Notes: generated from the letters alone by a model not told the origin. Positions 37,691-47,563 are shown, numbered from the stretch's first letter. The stretch: 64,000 bases of DNA from CAVWQV01 sp963757115 (GCA_963757115.1 CAVWQV010000001.1:248001-312000); one strand, 5' to 3'. Made by a program: numbers and translations.

Positions 37691-37753
37691 CGAGCATGGT
37701 TATCACCGGCAATCTGGGCGAATTTCCCGAGTGGATGGGCTGCGTAGCGAAGA

Positions 37754-40700
37754 TTGGCTGACGATGTGAGCTACGCCGAGCTTCAGGTCACGACCAACTA
37801 CAGCTTCCTGCGCGGCGCTAGTCACGTGGAGGAATTGTTCGCCACCGCCAAGCTGCTCGGCTTGCCGGCACTCGGCGTCGTCGATCGCAACTCGCTTGCA
37901 GGCATTGTCCGGGCGCACGAGCGGGCGAAAGAAACGGGAATGCGCCTCGTTGTCGGCTGCCGGCTCGATCTGGACGACGGTTGCTCCGTGCTCGTCTATC
38001 CGACGGACAAGCCCGCCTATTCGCGGCTATGCCGGCTGCTCAGCGTCGGCAAGAAGCGCGCGGGCAAGGGGGCGTGTCTTCTCGGTTGGAACGATCTCGC
38101 CGAGTACGGCGCAGGAATGCTGGCCGTCTTGGTGCCGGATGCGGCGGACGAGGCGCTTGCCATCCATCTCGCCCGGCTACGCGCCGATTTCGGCAATCGC
38201 TCCTACCTCGCTCTGAGTTTGCGCCGGCGCCCCGGCGACGCGACGCGGTTGCAGCACTTGGCCGACGCGGCGCGCGCCGCGCGGGTGGCGACGGTGGCGA
38301 CCGGCGACGTCCTGTACCACGCGCCGCATCGCCGCATCCTGCAGGACGTCGTCACCTGCATCCGCGAAGGCTGCACCATCGACGACGCGGGCTTTCGCCG
38401 CGAACGCTTCGCCGACCGGCATCTCAGATCCCCTGCCGAGATGGCGCGGCTGTTCACGCTCCATCCGGAGGCGGTCGCCCGCTCGCTCGAGATCATGCAA
38501 CGCTGCCCGTTCTCGCTTGACGAGCTGCGCTACCAATACCCGAGCGAGGCCGATCCGGCGCTCACGCCGCAGCAGACATTGGAGCGGCTGGTGCAGGAGA
38601 GCGTTGCATGGCGCTACCCGGATGGTTTGCCGGACGACGTGGCCGCACAGCTCCGGCACGAACTGCGGCTGATCGCGGAACTCGATTATGCGCCGTATTT
38701 CCTCACCGTACGCAGCATCGTCGCTTACGCGCGCTCGAAAGACATTCTCTGCCAGGGGCGCGGCTCGGCCGCCAACTCCGCCGTCTGCTACGTGCTCGGC
38801 ATCACCTCTATCGACCCGGTACGGAGCGGCCTTCTGTTCGAGCGCTTCGTCAGTGCCGAGCGGCGCGAGCCGCCCGACATCGACGTGGATTTCGAGCACG
38901 AGCGGCGCGAAGAGGTGATCCAGTGGGTGTACGAGCGCTACGGCCGCGAGCGCGCGGCGTTGTGCGCGACGGTGATCCGCTATCGCTCGCGCGGCGCCGT
39001 GCGCGAGGTCGGCAAGGTGATGGGGCTGACGGAGGACGTAACCGCCGCACTCGCGGGCCAGGTCTGGGGCTGGAGCGAGGAGGGGGTGGAGGACGAGCAC
39101 GCCGCGGAGCTCAATCTCAACCTTGCCGACCGTCGCCTTCGCCTGACGCTCGAACTCGCGCGCGAGCTGATCGGCTTTCCGCGTCACCTGAGCCAGCACC
39201 CGGGCGGCTTCGTGCTGACCAGCGAGCGGCTCGATGACCTGGTGCCGATCGAGCCGGCCTCCATGAAGGACCGGCAGGTGATCGAGTGGGACAAGGACGA
39301 CATTGACGTCCTGCGCTTCATGAAAGTGGACGTGCTGGGTTTGGGAATGCTCGGCTGCATGCGGCGCGCCTTCGATTTGCTGGACGAGCATCGCGGCGAG
39401 CGGCTGGATCTGGCGACGATCCCGGCCGAGGACCCCGACACCTACACGATGATCCGTCACGCCGACACTTTGGGCACGTTCCAGATCGAGAGCCGTGCGC
39501 AGATGTCCATGCTGCCGCGCATGAAGCCGCGCACGTTCTACGACCTCGTGATCGAGGTCGCGATCGTGCGGCCCGGCCCGATCCAGGGCGACATGGTGCA
39601 TCCCTATCTGCGCCGGCGCGAGGGGCTGGAGCCCGCGCACTATCCCAAGCCCGAGCTTGAGCGCGTGCTCGGCAAGACCTTGGGCGTGCCGCTGTTTCAG
39701 GAGCAGGCGATGCAGGTTGCGATCGCTTGCGCGGGGTTCACGCCGTCGGAAGCCGACCAGCTCCGTCGTTCCATGGCGACCTTCAAGTTCACCGGGGGGG
39801 TGTCGCACTTCAGGGACAAGCTGATCGACGGCATGGTCGCGCGCGGCTACAGCCGCGAGTTCGCCGAACGCACGTTCAGCCAGATCGAAGGTTTCGGCAG
39901 TTACGGCTTCCCCGAAAGCCATGCCGCGAGCTTCGCGCTGATCGCGTATGCGAGTTCCTGGCTGAAGTGCCACCATCCGGACGTGTTCTGCTGCGCCCTG
40001 TTGAACGCGCAGCCGATGGGCTTCTACGCCCCGGCGCAGATCGTGCGTGACGCGCGCGAGCACGGCGTCGAGGTACGGCCGGTTTGCATCAACCGCAGCC
40101 GCTGGGATTGCACGTTGGAACCGGCCGGGGGCGGCACCCTTGCGGTCCGCCTCGGCTTGCGCATGGCGAAGGGGCTGGCCAACGCGCATGGGGCGGAGAT
40201 CGTGGCGCAACGCGCCGATGCGCCGTACGACAGCGTGGAAGCGCTATGGCGCCGCGCCGGCGTGCCGGTGGTCGCGCTCGAGCGGTTGGCCGAGGCGGAC
40301 GCCTATGGCGCGCTCGGCCTTGATCGACGGCAGGCGCTGTGGGCGATCCGGGGCCTCGCTCCGGCCGCGCTGCCGTTGTTCGCCGCCGCCGAGAAGGATC
40401 GCGCGCCGGAGCCGGAGCTGGCCGAGCCGCCCGTTGCGCTCGCGCCGATGACGGAAGGCCGCGAGGTGGTGGAGGACTATCACTCCATCGGGCTCAGCCT
40501 CCGCCGCCACCCGGTCGCCTTCCTGCGCGACGATCTGCGCGGGCGGGGTATGTTTCCCTGCGCCGATCTTGCCCACGTGCGCGACGGCAAGCGTCTGGCG
40601 GTTGCCGGCATCGTGCTGGTGCGCCAGAAGCCGGGCTCGGCCAAGGGTGTCATGTTCATCACGATCGAGGACGAGACCGGCATCGGCAACCTCGTGATCT

Positions 40701-41005
40701 GGCCGACCGTGTTCGAGCGACAGCGCCGGCTCGTCCTTTCGGCCGGCATGATCGCCTGCCACGGCAAGGTGCAGCGCGAGGGCGAGGTGGTGCATGTCGT
40801 CGCCGACCGCCTGACGGATCTGTCCGACATGCTCCGCAGCGTCGGCCGCCGCACGTTCGCGCCCCGCACCGGGCGGGGCGACGAGGCTAGGCACGGCGGC
40901 ACGCCCGACCCGCGGGAAACGCGCTTCCGCCCGCCTCGTGACATCTACGTTCCCGACCTGCGGAACGAGACCGGCATCAAGGTGCCGACGCGGGATTTCC
41001 GGTAG
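37754..41005 (+). CDS. dnaE2: Error-prone DNA polymerase DnaE2 (ImuC)
   Basis: A C-family polymerase of 1,083 residues, the usual DnaE2 length. The N-terminal PHP domain starts YAELQVTTNYSFLRGASH, with altered metal ligands as is usual. The palm Asp motif PDIDVDFEHERREEV lies near residue 375. Other blocks are GRGSAANSAVCYVLGIT and a C-terminal OB domain (VAGIVLVRQKPGSAKGVMFITIEDE). It extends DNA past lesions during SOS. The start is TTG 37754; GTG 37766 is an alternative. It lies 63 bases after imuB and is convergent with the GST at 41050. Confidence 0.95.
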   Translation: MADDVSYAELQVTTNYSFLRGASHVEELFATAKLLGLPALGVVDRNSLAGIVRAHERAKETGMRLVVGCRLDLDDGCSVLVYPTDKPAYSRLCRLLSVGKKRAGKGACLLGWNDLAEYGAGMLAVLVPDAADEALAIHLARLRADFGNRSYLALSLRRRPGDATRLQHLADAARAARVATVATGDVLYHAPHRRILQDVVTCIREGCTIDDAGFRRERFADRHLRSPAEMARLFTLHPEAVARSLEIMQRCPFSLDELRYQYPSEADPALTPQQTLERLVQESVAWRYPDGLPDDVAAQLRHELRLIAELDYAPYFLTVRSIVAYARSKDILCQGRGSAANSAVCYVLGITSIDPVRSGLLFERFVSAERREPPDIDVDFEHERREEVIQWVYERYGRERAALCATVIRYRSRGAVREVGKVMGLTEDVTAALAGQVWGWSEEGVEDEHAAELNLNLADRRLRLTLELARELIGFPRHLSQHPGGFVLTSERLDDLVPIEPASMKDRQVIEWDKDDIDVLRFMKVDVLGLGMLGCMRRAFDLLDEHRGERLDLATIPAEDPDTYTMIRHADTLGTFQIESRAQMSMLPRMKPRTFYDLVIEVAIVRPGPIQGDMVHPYLRRREGLEPAHYPKPELERVLGKTLGVPLFQEQAMQVAIACAGFTPSEADQLRRSMATFKFTGGVSHFRDKLIDGMVARGYSREFAERTFSQIEGFGSYGFPESHAASFALIAYASSWLKCHHPDVFCCALLNAQPMGFYAPAQIVRDAREHGVEVRPVCINRSRWDCTLEPAGGGTLAVRLGLRMAKGLANAHGAEIVAQRADAPYDSVEALWRRAGVPVVALERLAEADAYGALGLDRRQALWAIRGLAPAALPLFAAAEKDRAPEPELAEPPVALAPMTEGREVVEDYHSIGLSLRRHPVAFLRDDLRGRGMFPCADLAHVRDGKRLAVAGIVLVRQKPGSAKGVMFITIEDETGIGNLVIWPTVFERQRRLVLSAGMIACHGKVQREGEVVHVVADRLTDLSDMLRSVGRRTFAPRTGRGDEARHGGTPDPRETRFRPPRDIYVPDLRNETGIKVPTRDFR

Positions 41006-41049
41006 AAGCCAATGGACACTAACGATAGTTGCCGGTTTAGACGCTATTC

Positions 41050-41706
41050 TCAGATCGGCGGCGGTTCGTCCACGCCCTGCTCGGCCGCGGCCCGCTCCTG
41101 CGCCGCGCATGCGCGGCGGTATCCGTCGCGCTCGCGCAACCGGTCCCAATACGCGGCGACGCCAGGGGTGAACTTGCGAGAAAGACCGAGGCTTCCCGCG
41201 AATAGCAGCGCGTAGCCGACGGAGATGTCGGCCGCGGTGAAGCGGTCGGCACAGTAATACGGACCCGCCGCCATTGCCTGCTCGATGGCGCGAAGCCGGC
41301 TCAGGAACCAGCGCGAGTAATCGTCCACGATTTGCGGCAAACGACGCTCATCCGGCTCGTGGCGCGAATAGCGCAGCACCAGGGTCTGCGGGAAGGTCAG
41401 CGTGGCCTCGCCGAAATGAAGCCCGTTCAGATAGCGCCCGAACGCGGGCTCGTCTGGAGCTACCGCCAGCGGCGTCGGGCTGTGGCGTGTGACGAGGTAC
41501 TGGCAGATCGCGGCCGACTCGGTCATCTCCGTTGTTCCATCCGTAAAGAACGGGATGGTGCCGAGCGGGTTCACGGCGAGGTAGTCCGGGGCGCGGACAC
41601 GCGGCGGGAACGGCAGCATCACGAGCCGATATGGCAGGCCCAGCTCCTCCAAAGTCCAGAGCGGACGGAACGAACGGGCGTTGGCGCAGTGATGCAGGAC
41701 GATCAC
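41050..41706 (-). CDS. Glutathione S-transferase family protein
   Basis: The 218-residue protein has an N-terminal thioredoxin fold with HHCANARSFRPLWTLEELG and NPLGTIPFFTDG (cis-Pro) and the TESAAICQYLV glutathione-binding motif. The C-terminal helical domain has DRFTAADISVGYALLFA. The start is GTG 41706, 5 bases after the stop of the DUF35 gene, with AGGA upstream; the long open frame above it is not part of the protein. Linkage to a thiolase and a Zn-ribbon/OB protein suggests a role in the same acyl-CoA pathway (inference). Confidence 0.87.
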   Translation of the reverse strand: MIVLHHCANARSFRPLWTLEELGLPYRLVMLPFPPRVRAPDYLAVNPLGTIPFFTDGTTEMTESAAICQYLVTRHSPTPLAVAPDEPAFGRYLNGLHFGEATLTFPQTLVLRYSRHEPDERRLPQIVDDYSRWFLSRLRAIEQAMAAGPYYCADRFTAADISVGYALLFAGSLGLSRKFTPGVAAYWDRLRERDGYRRACAAQERAAAEQGVDEPPPI

Positions 41707-41711
41707 CGTCG

Positions 41712-42233
41712 CTATTCCTGCGGATAGCGCCACACCGTCGCCGGCTGGTCCGCGCTTTCGTCGATCGTCCATTGCGGCAGCGAGAGACCCGGAGCGACGT
41801 CGCTGAACACCATGCGCAGGCGCGTCCCGATGCCGACCCGCCGCACCATGTCGGCGGGCGCGAGGACGCCGTCGGCCGTCGCGAGATTGCCGACGACGCG
41901 GATCGCCTCGTCCGGCGTCGGTTTGCCCTTCTGCGTGTCGAGGTCGACCAGCAGGATCATGTACGGCGTGTGCGCCCGGAACGCAGGCTGGATCGCGTGA
42001 TGCACCTCGCCATAGGAGTGCAGCGCGCCGCGACCCTCGACCGGTACCCAGCGCGCGCGAGGGTCGGCGCACCAGGGGCAGCCCGTGGTCGGGGGATAGC
42101 GAATTAGGTTGCAGGCTTCGCATTGCTGAAGGTGGAAGTCGTGCGCGGCGCAGTATCGGAAGTACTCGCGGTTTTCGACCTCGAGATCGTTGAGGTCGAG
42201 CGGCATGTCGAGATAGGTCGCTTGGATCGTCAT
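41712..42233 (-). CDS. Zn-ribbon OB-fold protein (DUF35 family)
   Basis: A protein of 173 residues. The N-terminal zinc ribbon has CEACN and CPWC (CxxC-x11-CxxC, about residues 38-55), followed by an OB fold with GRGALHSYGEVHHAIQPAF and a C-terminal region. DUF35 proteins partner SCP2-type thiolases and control their acyl-CoA access, and the gene order (thiolase, then DUF35) is the classic arrangement. Start ATG 42233 lies 17 bases after the thiolase stop. Confidence 0.9.
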   Translation of the reverse strand: MTIQATYLDMPLDLNDLEVENREYFRYCAAHDFHLQQCEACNLIRYPPTTGCPWCADPRARWVPVEGRGALHSYGEVHHAIQPAFRAHTPYMILLVDLDTQKGKPTPDEAIRVVGNLATADGVLAPADMVRRVGIGTRLRMVFSDVAPGLSLPQWTIDESADQPATVWRYPQE

Positions 42234-42250
42234 CGGCTCCGTTCCCCCGC

Positions 42251-43507
42251 TCAGCCGCGCCGCATGACCATGGCCGAGCCGGTGCCCGGCATCGCCCAGC
42301 CGAGATTTGCGGTGAGCTCGACGTCTTTCACTTGGCGGCAGCCGCCCTCGCGATAATCGAAGCTGTGCTGCCGCTTGCCGTCCGGCCCAACCGGGCATGA
42401 ATCGTCGACGTCGTGCCGCAGTTGGCGCACGTTCTCGATCACCATGTTCATGCCGTGCGTATAGCCTTCGCAGAGATGGCCGCCCGACGTGTTGTTGGGC
42501 CGCTTGCCGCCGAGCCGCATGGTGCCGTCGCTCACGTAGCGGCCGCCCTCGCCCTTGGGGCAGAACCCGTAATCCTCCAGCTGCAGCATAGTGGTAAAGG
42601 TGAATGCGTCGTAGGCTCCCGTGACGTCGATGTCGTCCGGTCCGACGCCCGCGTTCGGCCAGAGTATGTCCTTGGCGTAGTGTCCGGCGACACGCGAGAT
42701 CGGGCCATGCTGATAGTGCATGTCCATGCGCGGCTTGTTGCAGCGCCCGACTACGCCGCGGATCAGTGCCGGCGTGTGCCGGAGATCGCGCGCCCGTTCG
42801 GCACGTGTCACGATGATGCAGGTCGCGTTGTCCGTCTCGACGCAGCAGTCGAGCAAGTGGAGCGGCTTGCAGATGATCCGGCTATTGACGACGTCGTCCA
42901 CGGTCATGCGCTTGCGGTAGAGCGCCTTCGGATTGTTCGACGCGTGCTCGCTGTGGATCACCTTCACGGTCGCCACCTGCTCGGGGGTCGTTCCGAAATC
43001 GTACATGTGGCGCATGAAGGTGGGCGCGAACATCTGCCCCGCACTCTGCCAGCCATAGGCGCGGCTGTGCAGCATGTCGCCGGCGACCGGTGCAGCGGCA
43101 CGGGCGCCAGTGCCGCCGATGCGCACCTGCGAGTAGCCGTTCATGGAACGAAAGATCGCGACGCAGCGGCACATGCCGGCTTCCATCACGCCGATCGCGA
43201 TGCCGATCAGCGCCTCTGTCGAGGAGCCGCCGCCGAACACGTCCATGTAGAAGTTGAGCCGGATCGCGCAATCGCCGGCAATCATCGGGCCGAAGGTGGA
43301 ATCGACGCCCTGGTAGGACAGCATCCCGTCGATGTCGGTGGGCTTGAGCCCGGCATCGGCCATCGCGTGGCGCACCGCCTCGCTGCCCATCGCCCGCGTG
43401 GTACGGCCGGAGCCGCGCGTGTACGGCGTCTCACCTACTCCGACGATCGCATATTTGTCGCGGAGGTATTGGGGCGTGGTGGCGTCGGTCTCCGCCGGTA
43501 GCGGCAT
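42251..43507 (-). CDS. SCP2-type thiolase family protein
   Basis: This is a 418-residue thiolase-fold protein that starts at ATG 43507 (GGAGGAG upstream). YAIVGVGETPYTRGSGRTT opens the N-terminal domain, GLKPTDIDGML follows, and the C-terminal half has GAYDAFTFTTMLQLEDYGFCPKGEGG and NTSGGHLCEGYTHGMNM. It is the degenerate-Cys SCP2 thiolase type that works with DUF35 proteins, for example in steroid or aromatic side-chain cleavage as a retro-aldolase. The acyl-CoA substrate is not inferable. Confidence 0.9.
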   Translation of the reverse strand: MPLPAETDATTPQYLRDKYAIVGVGETPYTRGSGRTTRAMGSEAVRHAMADAGLKPTDIDGMLSYQGVDSTFGPMIAGDCAIRLNFYMDVFGGGSSTEALIGIAIGVMEAGMCRCVAIFRSMNGYSQVRIGGTGARAAAPVAGDMLHSRAYGWQSAGQMFAPTFMRHMYDFGTTPEQVATVKVIHSEHASNNPKALYRKRMTVDDVVNSRIICKPLHLLDCCVETDNATCIIVTRAERARDLRHTPALIRGVVGRCNKPRMDMHYQHGPISRVAGHYAKDILWPNAGVGPDDIDVTGAYDAFTFTTMLQLEDYGFCPKGEGGRYVSDGTMRLGGKRPNNTSGGHLCEGYTHGMNMVIENVRQLRHDVDDSCPVGPDGKRQHSFDYREGGCRQVKDVELTANLGWAMPGTGSAMVMRRG

Positions 43508-43646
43508 GCGTCGTCTCCTCCCGTGCCCCACGATTGCAAGGCGGGAGTTCTACGGTGTCAAGCTGACCAGCAACCCGTTGCCGGTCGCGGCCGACGGTGG
43601 CTCACCAAGCCTAAATCAGAATTTGCCGGCGTTGGGCGCCCGGACC

Positions 43647-44597
43647 TCACTTCTCCGACGGCACCACTGCCAGCTCGATCGGACGAGCGCGCCGGAGTGC
43701 CTTGACCGTCACGTCCACGGCCGCCTTGTCGCTGGTCAGCAACCGGTGCAGGTCGTCCACACCGGAGACCGGCTTGTCGCCGAACGCAACGATGACGTCA
43801 CCCTCGCGCAATCCGGCGCGTGCGGCGGGCCCATCGGGCTCCAGGCCCGTTACCATCGCGCCCGAGCGCATCGGGAGGCCATTGTGGCGCACCACGCGCG
43901 GGTCGATCGGCACAGTCTGCGCGGATAAGCCGATCCGGCTGCGACGGACGCGGCCATCGCGCATCAAGCGTTGCGCGACGTCGATCGCGGTGTCGATGCC
44001 GATCGCAAAGCAGATGCCCTGCGCGGGTGCGATAATGGCCGTATTGATGCCGACCACCCGGCCGTGGCCGTCCACCAACGGACCGCCAGAGTTGCCCGGA
44101 TTGAGCGGCGCGTCGGTCTGGATCACACTCTCGATCAGCCGGCCGGACCGGGCGCGCAGGCTGCGGCCGAGCGCGCTGACGATGCCGGCGGTGATGCTGC
44201 ATTGAAAGCCGAACGGATTGCCAATCGCGAGCACGAGTTGGCCTACGCGGAGTGCTGCGGAGCGGCCGAGTTCGGCATGCGCGTGGCCCGACCCGCCCAG
44301 ACGGAGCACGGCAATGTCGGTGTCCGGGTCGTCGCCGACCAGCGCCGCGTCGACCACCCGCCCGTCCGTGAGCGAGACCTTGAGCGAGCCCGCGCCGCCG
44401 ACCACGTGGCTATTGGTCAGCGTGTAGCCGTCCGGGGTATAGACGACGCCGGATCCCTGACCGAGCGGCCGGCCGTCGGCGCGGTGGCCGGTGATGTGCA
44501 CGACGGCTGGACCGGCGCGCTCGAACGCGCCCACGATCTGCGCGGAGTAGGGGTCGAGGATGTCGGCGGGATCGATCGGTGCTGCGTCGAGCGGCAT
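43647..44597 (-). CDS. HtrA/DegP-type serine protease with PDZ domain
   Basis: The protein has 316 residues. The triad is complete: His in TLTNSHVV near residue 65, Asp in DPDTDIAVLR near 95, Ser in LNPGNSGGPLVDG near 170. A PDZ domain with GPAARAGLREGDVIVAFGDKPV covers about 225-300. No signal peptide is visible, so it is probably cytoplasmic, unlike DegP. It is divergent from a related protein at 44739 whose triad is destroyed, with about 140 bases between the starts. Confidence 0.9.
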   Translation of the reverse strand: MPLDAAPIDPADILDPYSAQIVGAFERAGPAVVHITGHRADGRPLGQGSGVVYTPDGYTLTNSHVVGGAGSLKVSLTDGRVVDAALVGDDPDTDIAVLRLGGSGHAHAELGRSAALRVGQLVLAIGNPFGFQCSITAGIVSALGRSLRARSGRLIESVIQTDAPLNPGNSGGPLVDGHGRVVGINTAIIAPAQGICFAIGIDTAIDVAQRLMRDGRVRRSRIGLSAQTVPIDPRVVRHNGLPMRSGAMVTGLEPDGPAARAGLREGDVIVAFGDKPVSGVDDLHRLLTSDKAAVDVTVKALRRARPIELAVVPSEK

Positions 44598-44738
44598 GGC
44601 TTGGCCCTCTCAGACGTGCTGAGATGGTTTCGCGTAAGAGCGGTTCAGCCTGGATGACTGGCCGGGTGCGCTCCCGGTCATCCGGCCGATACAAGCGCCG
44701 CCGGCGGACGCGCATCTATGGGGCAGAAGGAGCCCCCA

Positions 44739-45649
44739 ATGAGTGAGCAACTAACCAATCTGCTGCCCGAACTTTCCGACGCGCTTGCCGGGCGCGTCGC
44801 GGCGGCCGCCGCCCTGATCGCGGCCGTTCGCATCGGTGATCGAGGGCTGAGCGGCATCGCGTGGCGCGGCGATCTCGTGGTCACCTCCGACCAGGCACTC
44901 CCCGACGCCGACGCCTTCGTGGTCGAGCGGGGTGTGGGCAGTGGCGCGTCGGCCACGCTGGTCGGGCGCGACCCCGGCACCAACGTGGCGCTGCTGCGCG
45001 TGGGGGAAGGGGGCTCGGGCGAGCCCGCCGCCCGGCTTCTGCCGGTTCGGCCCGTCTCGGAGCGCTGGCGCTGGCGCTCGGCGCCCGGCGCTGGACGGAG
45101 CCGACGGTGCGTCTCGGCCTGGTGCGGTCGGTCGGGCCGGCTTGGCGCAGCATGGCAGGGGGCGAAATCGACCAGCTGATCCGCCTCGACCTGCGTGCGA
45201 GCCGAGAGGAGGAAGGCGGGCCGGTGATCGACGCGCGCGGCGGGCTGATCGGCATGGCGACCGCCGGCCCGCGTGGCCGCGCGCTCGTCATTCCACACGC
45301 AACGATCGAGCGGGCGGTTGGGCGCATCCTGACCCATGGCACTGTGCGGGGTGGCTGGCTCGGGGTCGGGCTGCAGCCGGTTTCGGTCCCCGCCGCGCTG
45401 CGGGAAGCGGCGGGGCAGGACAGCGGACTGATGGTGGTGAGCCTGGCCCCGTCCGGGCCGGCCGAGCAGGCCGGGATGCTGCCGGGCGACATTCTGCTGA
45501 CGGTCGATGGTGAGCCTGCCCTGCGGCTGCGTGCCATTCGCGCCCGGCTCGGGTCCGACCGGGTCGGGCAGGCCATCGACATTCGCCTGATGCGCGCCGG
45601 GGCGGTCCAGTCCGTGCGGCTGACTGTGGCGGCCCGCCCTGCACGGTGA
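44739..45649 (+). pseudogene. Trypsin-fold PDZ protein lacking the catalytic triad, one frameshift
   Basis: About 300 residues. Start ATG 44739 has AGAAGGAG upstream. The fold follows the neighbouring protease, but every catalytic site is changed: TSDQAL replaces TN-HVV, DPGTNVALLRV replaces DTD, and REEEGGPVIDARG replaces GNSGGPL. The PDZ domain (GPAEQAGMLPGDILLTVDGE) is intact. The frame breaks near 45055-45062 before ALALALGARRW; one base is gained or lost. The changes at the triad are spread over both frames and are independent of the frameshift. Its stop overlaps the LuxR gene start (GTGA). Confidence 0.82.
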
Positions 45650-46197
45650 CGCAACCACTCCGCATCGTATTGGAAGCTGGCGATCCCGAGCGGCGGGAGC
45701 GGCTTGCCGGCCTGCTCGCGGATGACGAGCACGTGTTCGTTCGCGACGGGCAGCAGGCTGACGTGCGCCTGATCGATCTCGCATCGAGCGCGGTCGCCGC
45801 GGTGGCCGGCGTGCCGCCAGCACTGATCCTCACGGACCAGCCCGCGATCGCGGCGGACCCGGCCAACGCCGGGGTGCTGCGGCGCGCGGCGCCGGCGCCG
45901 GCGGTCCATGCGGCGCTGCAAGCGGTGGCGGCGGGCTTACAGGTGCGGGAGCGGCGGAGCGAGCCGCTCGGCTTCGCCGCGGCGCAAGATGACCCGCCTA
46001 CCTTGCTTACTCCTCGCGAGTTGCAAATTCTCGCGGCGGTCGGCGACGGGCTCAGCAACAAGGCCGTGGCGCGCCGCCTTGGCATCTCCGCCCACACCGT
46101 CAAGTTCCATCTGGAAGCGGTGTTCGCCAAGCTGGAAGTCACGACGCGCGCGGAAGCCGTGGCAAAGGGTTTGCGGCGCGGCTTGATCGAGCTGTAG
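45646..46197 (+). CDS. LuxR/NarL-type transcriptional regulator with degenerate receiver
   Basis: A 183-residue protein. The N-terminal 100 residues look like a shortened receiver (IVLEAGDPERRERLAGLL) without a clear phosphorylation pocket. The C-terminal HTH is canonical: LTPRELQILAAVGDGLSNKAVARRLGIS then HTVKFHLEAVFAKLEVTTRAEAV. The start GTG 45646 overlaps the stop of the inactive trypsin-like gene, so the two are translated together. This couples a protease-like sensor scaffold to a regulator. Confidence 0.88.
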   Translation: MTQPLRIVLEAGDPERRERLAGLLADDEHVFVRDGQQADVRLIDLASSAVAAVAGVPPALILTDQPAIAADPANAGVLRRAAPAPAVHAALQAVAAGLQVRERRSEPLGFAAAQDDPPTLLTPRELQILAAVGDGLSNKAVARRLGISAHTVKFHLEAVFAKLEVTTRAEAVAKGLRRGLIEL

Positions 46198-46345
46198 CCG
46201 CTCTGTGTCAGACGCTGCAAGCTGCGCCTGAACTGGGGTCGTTATGGCGGCCCTAGCGCAGCCGCGCAGCTGTTGCGGCGTCTTACCCGATTGCTGGGGA
46301 GTGCGGCGCGCGTCAGACTTCCTCGAGTCATAACCGAGGAGTGGG

Positions 46346-47563
46346 ATGAGCGATCAACGGGCAGCCGACGCCGACATGCCGCTCACGGGAACAACCGTGC
46401 TGGATTTCGGCCAAGTGTTCCAGGGCCCGTATGCGACCATGCTGATGGCGCGGGCGGGCGCGGATGTGGTGAAGATCGAGCCGCCCGGGATAGGGGAGCC
46501 GCTACGCCGCCGGTCGATCGGTACCGGCGGTGCGACGCTTTCGCTGGCCATGATGAACAGCAACAAGCGCGCCATCACGCTCAACCTGAAATCAGAGCGC
46601 GGCCGCGCGCTGTTGCGCGCGCTCGTGACGCGAGCCGACGTGCTGCTGGAGAATTTCGCCCCAGGTGTGATGGACAGGCTCGGCGTTGGTTGGGAAGCGT
46701 TGCGCGCGGTCAATCCTCGCCTGATCTACGCTACCGGAACCGGGTTCGGCATCAGCGGGCCGGACGCCGACAACCTCGCCATGGACATGACGGTGCAAGC
46801 GGCCTCGGGGATCGCAAGCGTAACGGGCTTTCCCGACGGGCCGCCGACCAAGGCGGGCCCGACGCTGGTCGACATCATGGGTGGCACTGCGCTTTACGGC
46901 GGCATCGTGACGGCTCTTTATCAGCGCCACCGCACCGGAAGCGGGCGGCTGGTCGAGGTCGCGATGCAGGAGGCGGTGTACACGTCCATGGCCGCATCGT
47001 TCGACTACCTCCACCGCACGGGCGAGGTCCCGCCGCGTCCTGGCAATCGCCAGTCGGGCCGCTCCGGCGCGCCCTACAACACCTATCCGACGAACGATGG
47101 CTGGGTATCGATGCAGACGGTCACAGAGGAGCACTGGCGCAATCTGTGCCGCGCCATGGGCCGCGAGGACCTCGCGGGAGACCCGCGCTTCGCGACCAAT
47201 GCCGCGCGTATGGCGAACGTGGACGAAACCGACGCAATCGTTGCAGCTTGGACGCGCACACTCGGCAAGATGGAGGTGTTCGCCATCACGCGCCGATATC
47301 GCATCCCCTGCGCGCCAGTGCGCGACGTCCGGGAGGTCATGAACGATGCGCACATGCACGGCCGTGGCATGTTGCATCGGATCGAGCACCCCGAACTCGG
47401 CCCGGTCGTGGTGCCGAACAGCCCGATCCGACTCCACGGCGCGGCAGAGCCGCCCATCCGGCCGTCACCGCGTCTCGGCGAGCATAATGATGCGATCTAC
47501 GGCGGCTGGCTCGGGCTCAGCGCGAACGAGATCGCGGCGCTCCGGGAAGCCGGGGTCATATAG
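46346..47563 (+). CDS. Family III CoA-transferase (CaiB/BaiF)
   Basis: A 405-residue protein. GTTVLDFGQVFQGPYATMLMARAGADVVKIEPP is the family N-terminal block; NSNKRAITLNLKSERG follows, and the likely catalytic Asp is in GPTLVDIMGG near residue 175. It moves CoA between carboxylic acids without releasing free thioester. GAGGAG lies upstream of ATG 46346. The 3' end overlaps the convergent CDGSH gene by 8 bases. The carboxylate pair it uses is unknown. Confidence 0.9.
   Translation: MSDQRAADADMPLTGTTVLDFGQVFQGPYATMLMARAGADVVKIEPPGIGEPLRRRSIGTGGATLSLAMMNSNKRAITLNLKSERGRALLRALVTRADVLLENFAPGVMDRLGVGWEALRAVNPRLIYATGTGFGISGPDADNLAMDMTVQAASGIASVTGFPDGPPTKAGPTLVDIMGGTALYGGIVTALYQRHRTGSGRLVEVAMQEAVYTSMAASFDYLHRTGEVPPRPGNRQSGRSGAPYNTYPTNDGWVSMQTVTEEHWRNLCRAMGREDLAGDPRFATNAARMANVDETDAIVAAWTRTLGKMEVFAITRRYRIPCAPVRDVREVMNDAHMHGRGMLHRIEHPELGPVVVPNSPIRLHGAAEPPIRPSPRLGEHNDAIYGGWLGLSANEIAALREAGVI

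Noticed and set aside
38177..40210. 677-residue minus-strand open frame
   Set aside because: It is the antisense of dnaE2 and shows no domain.
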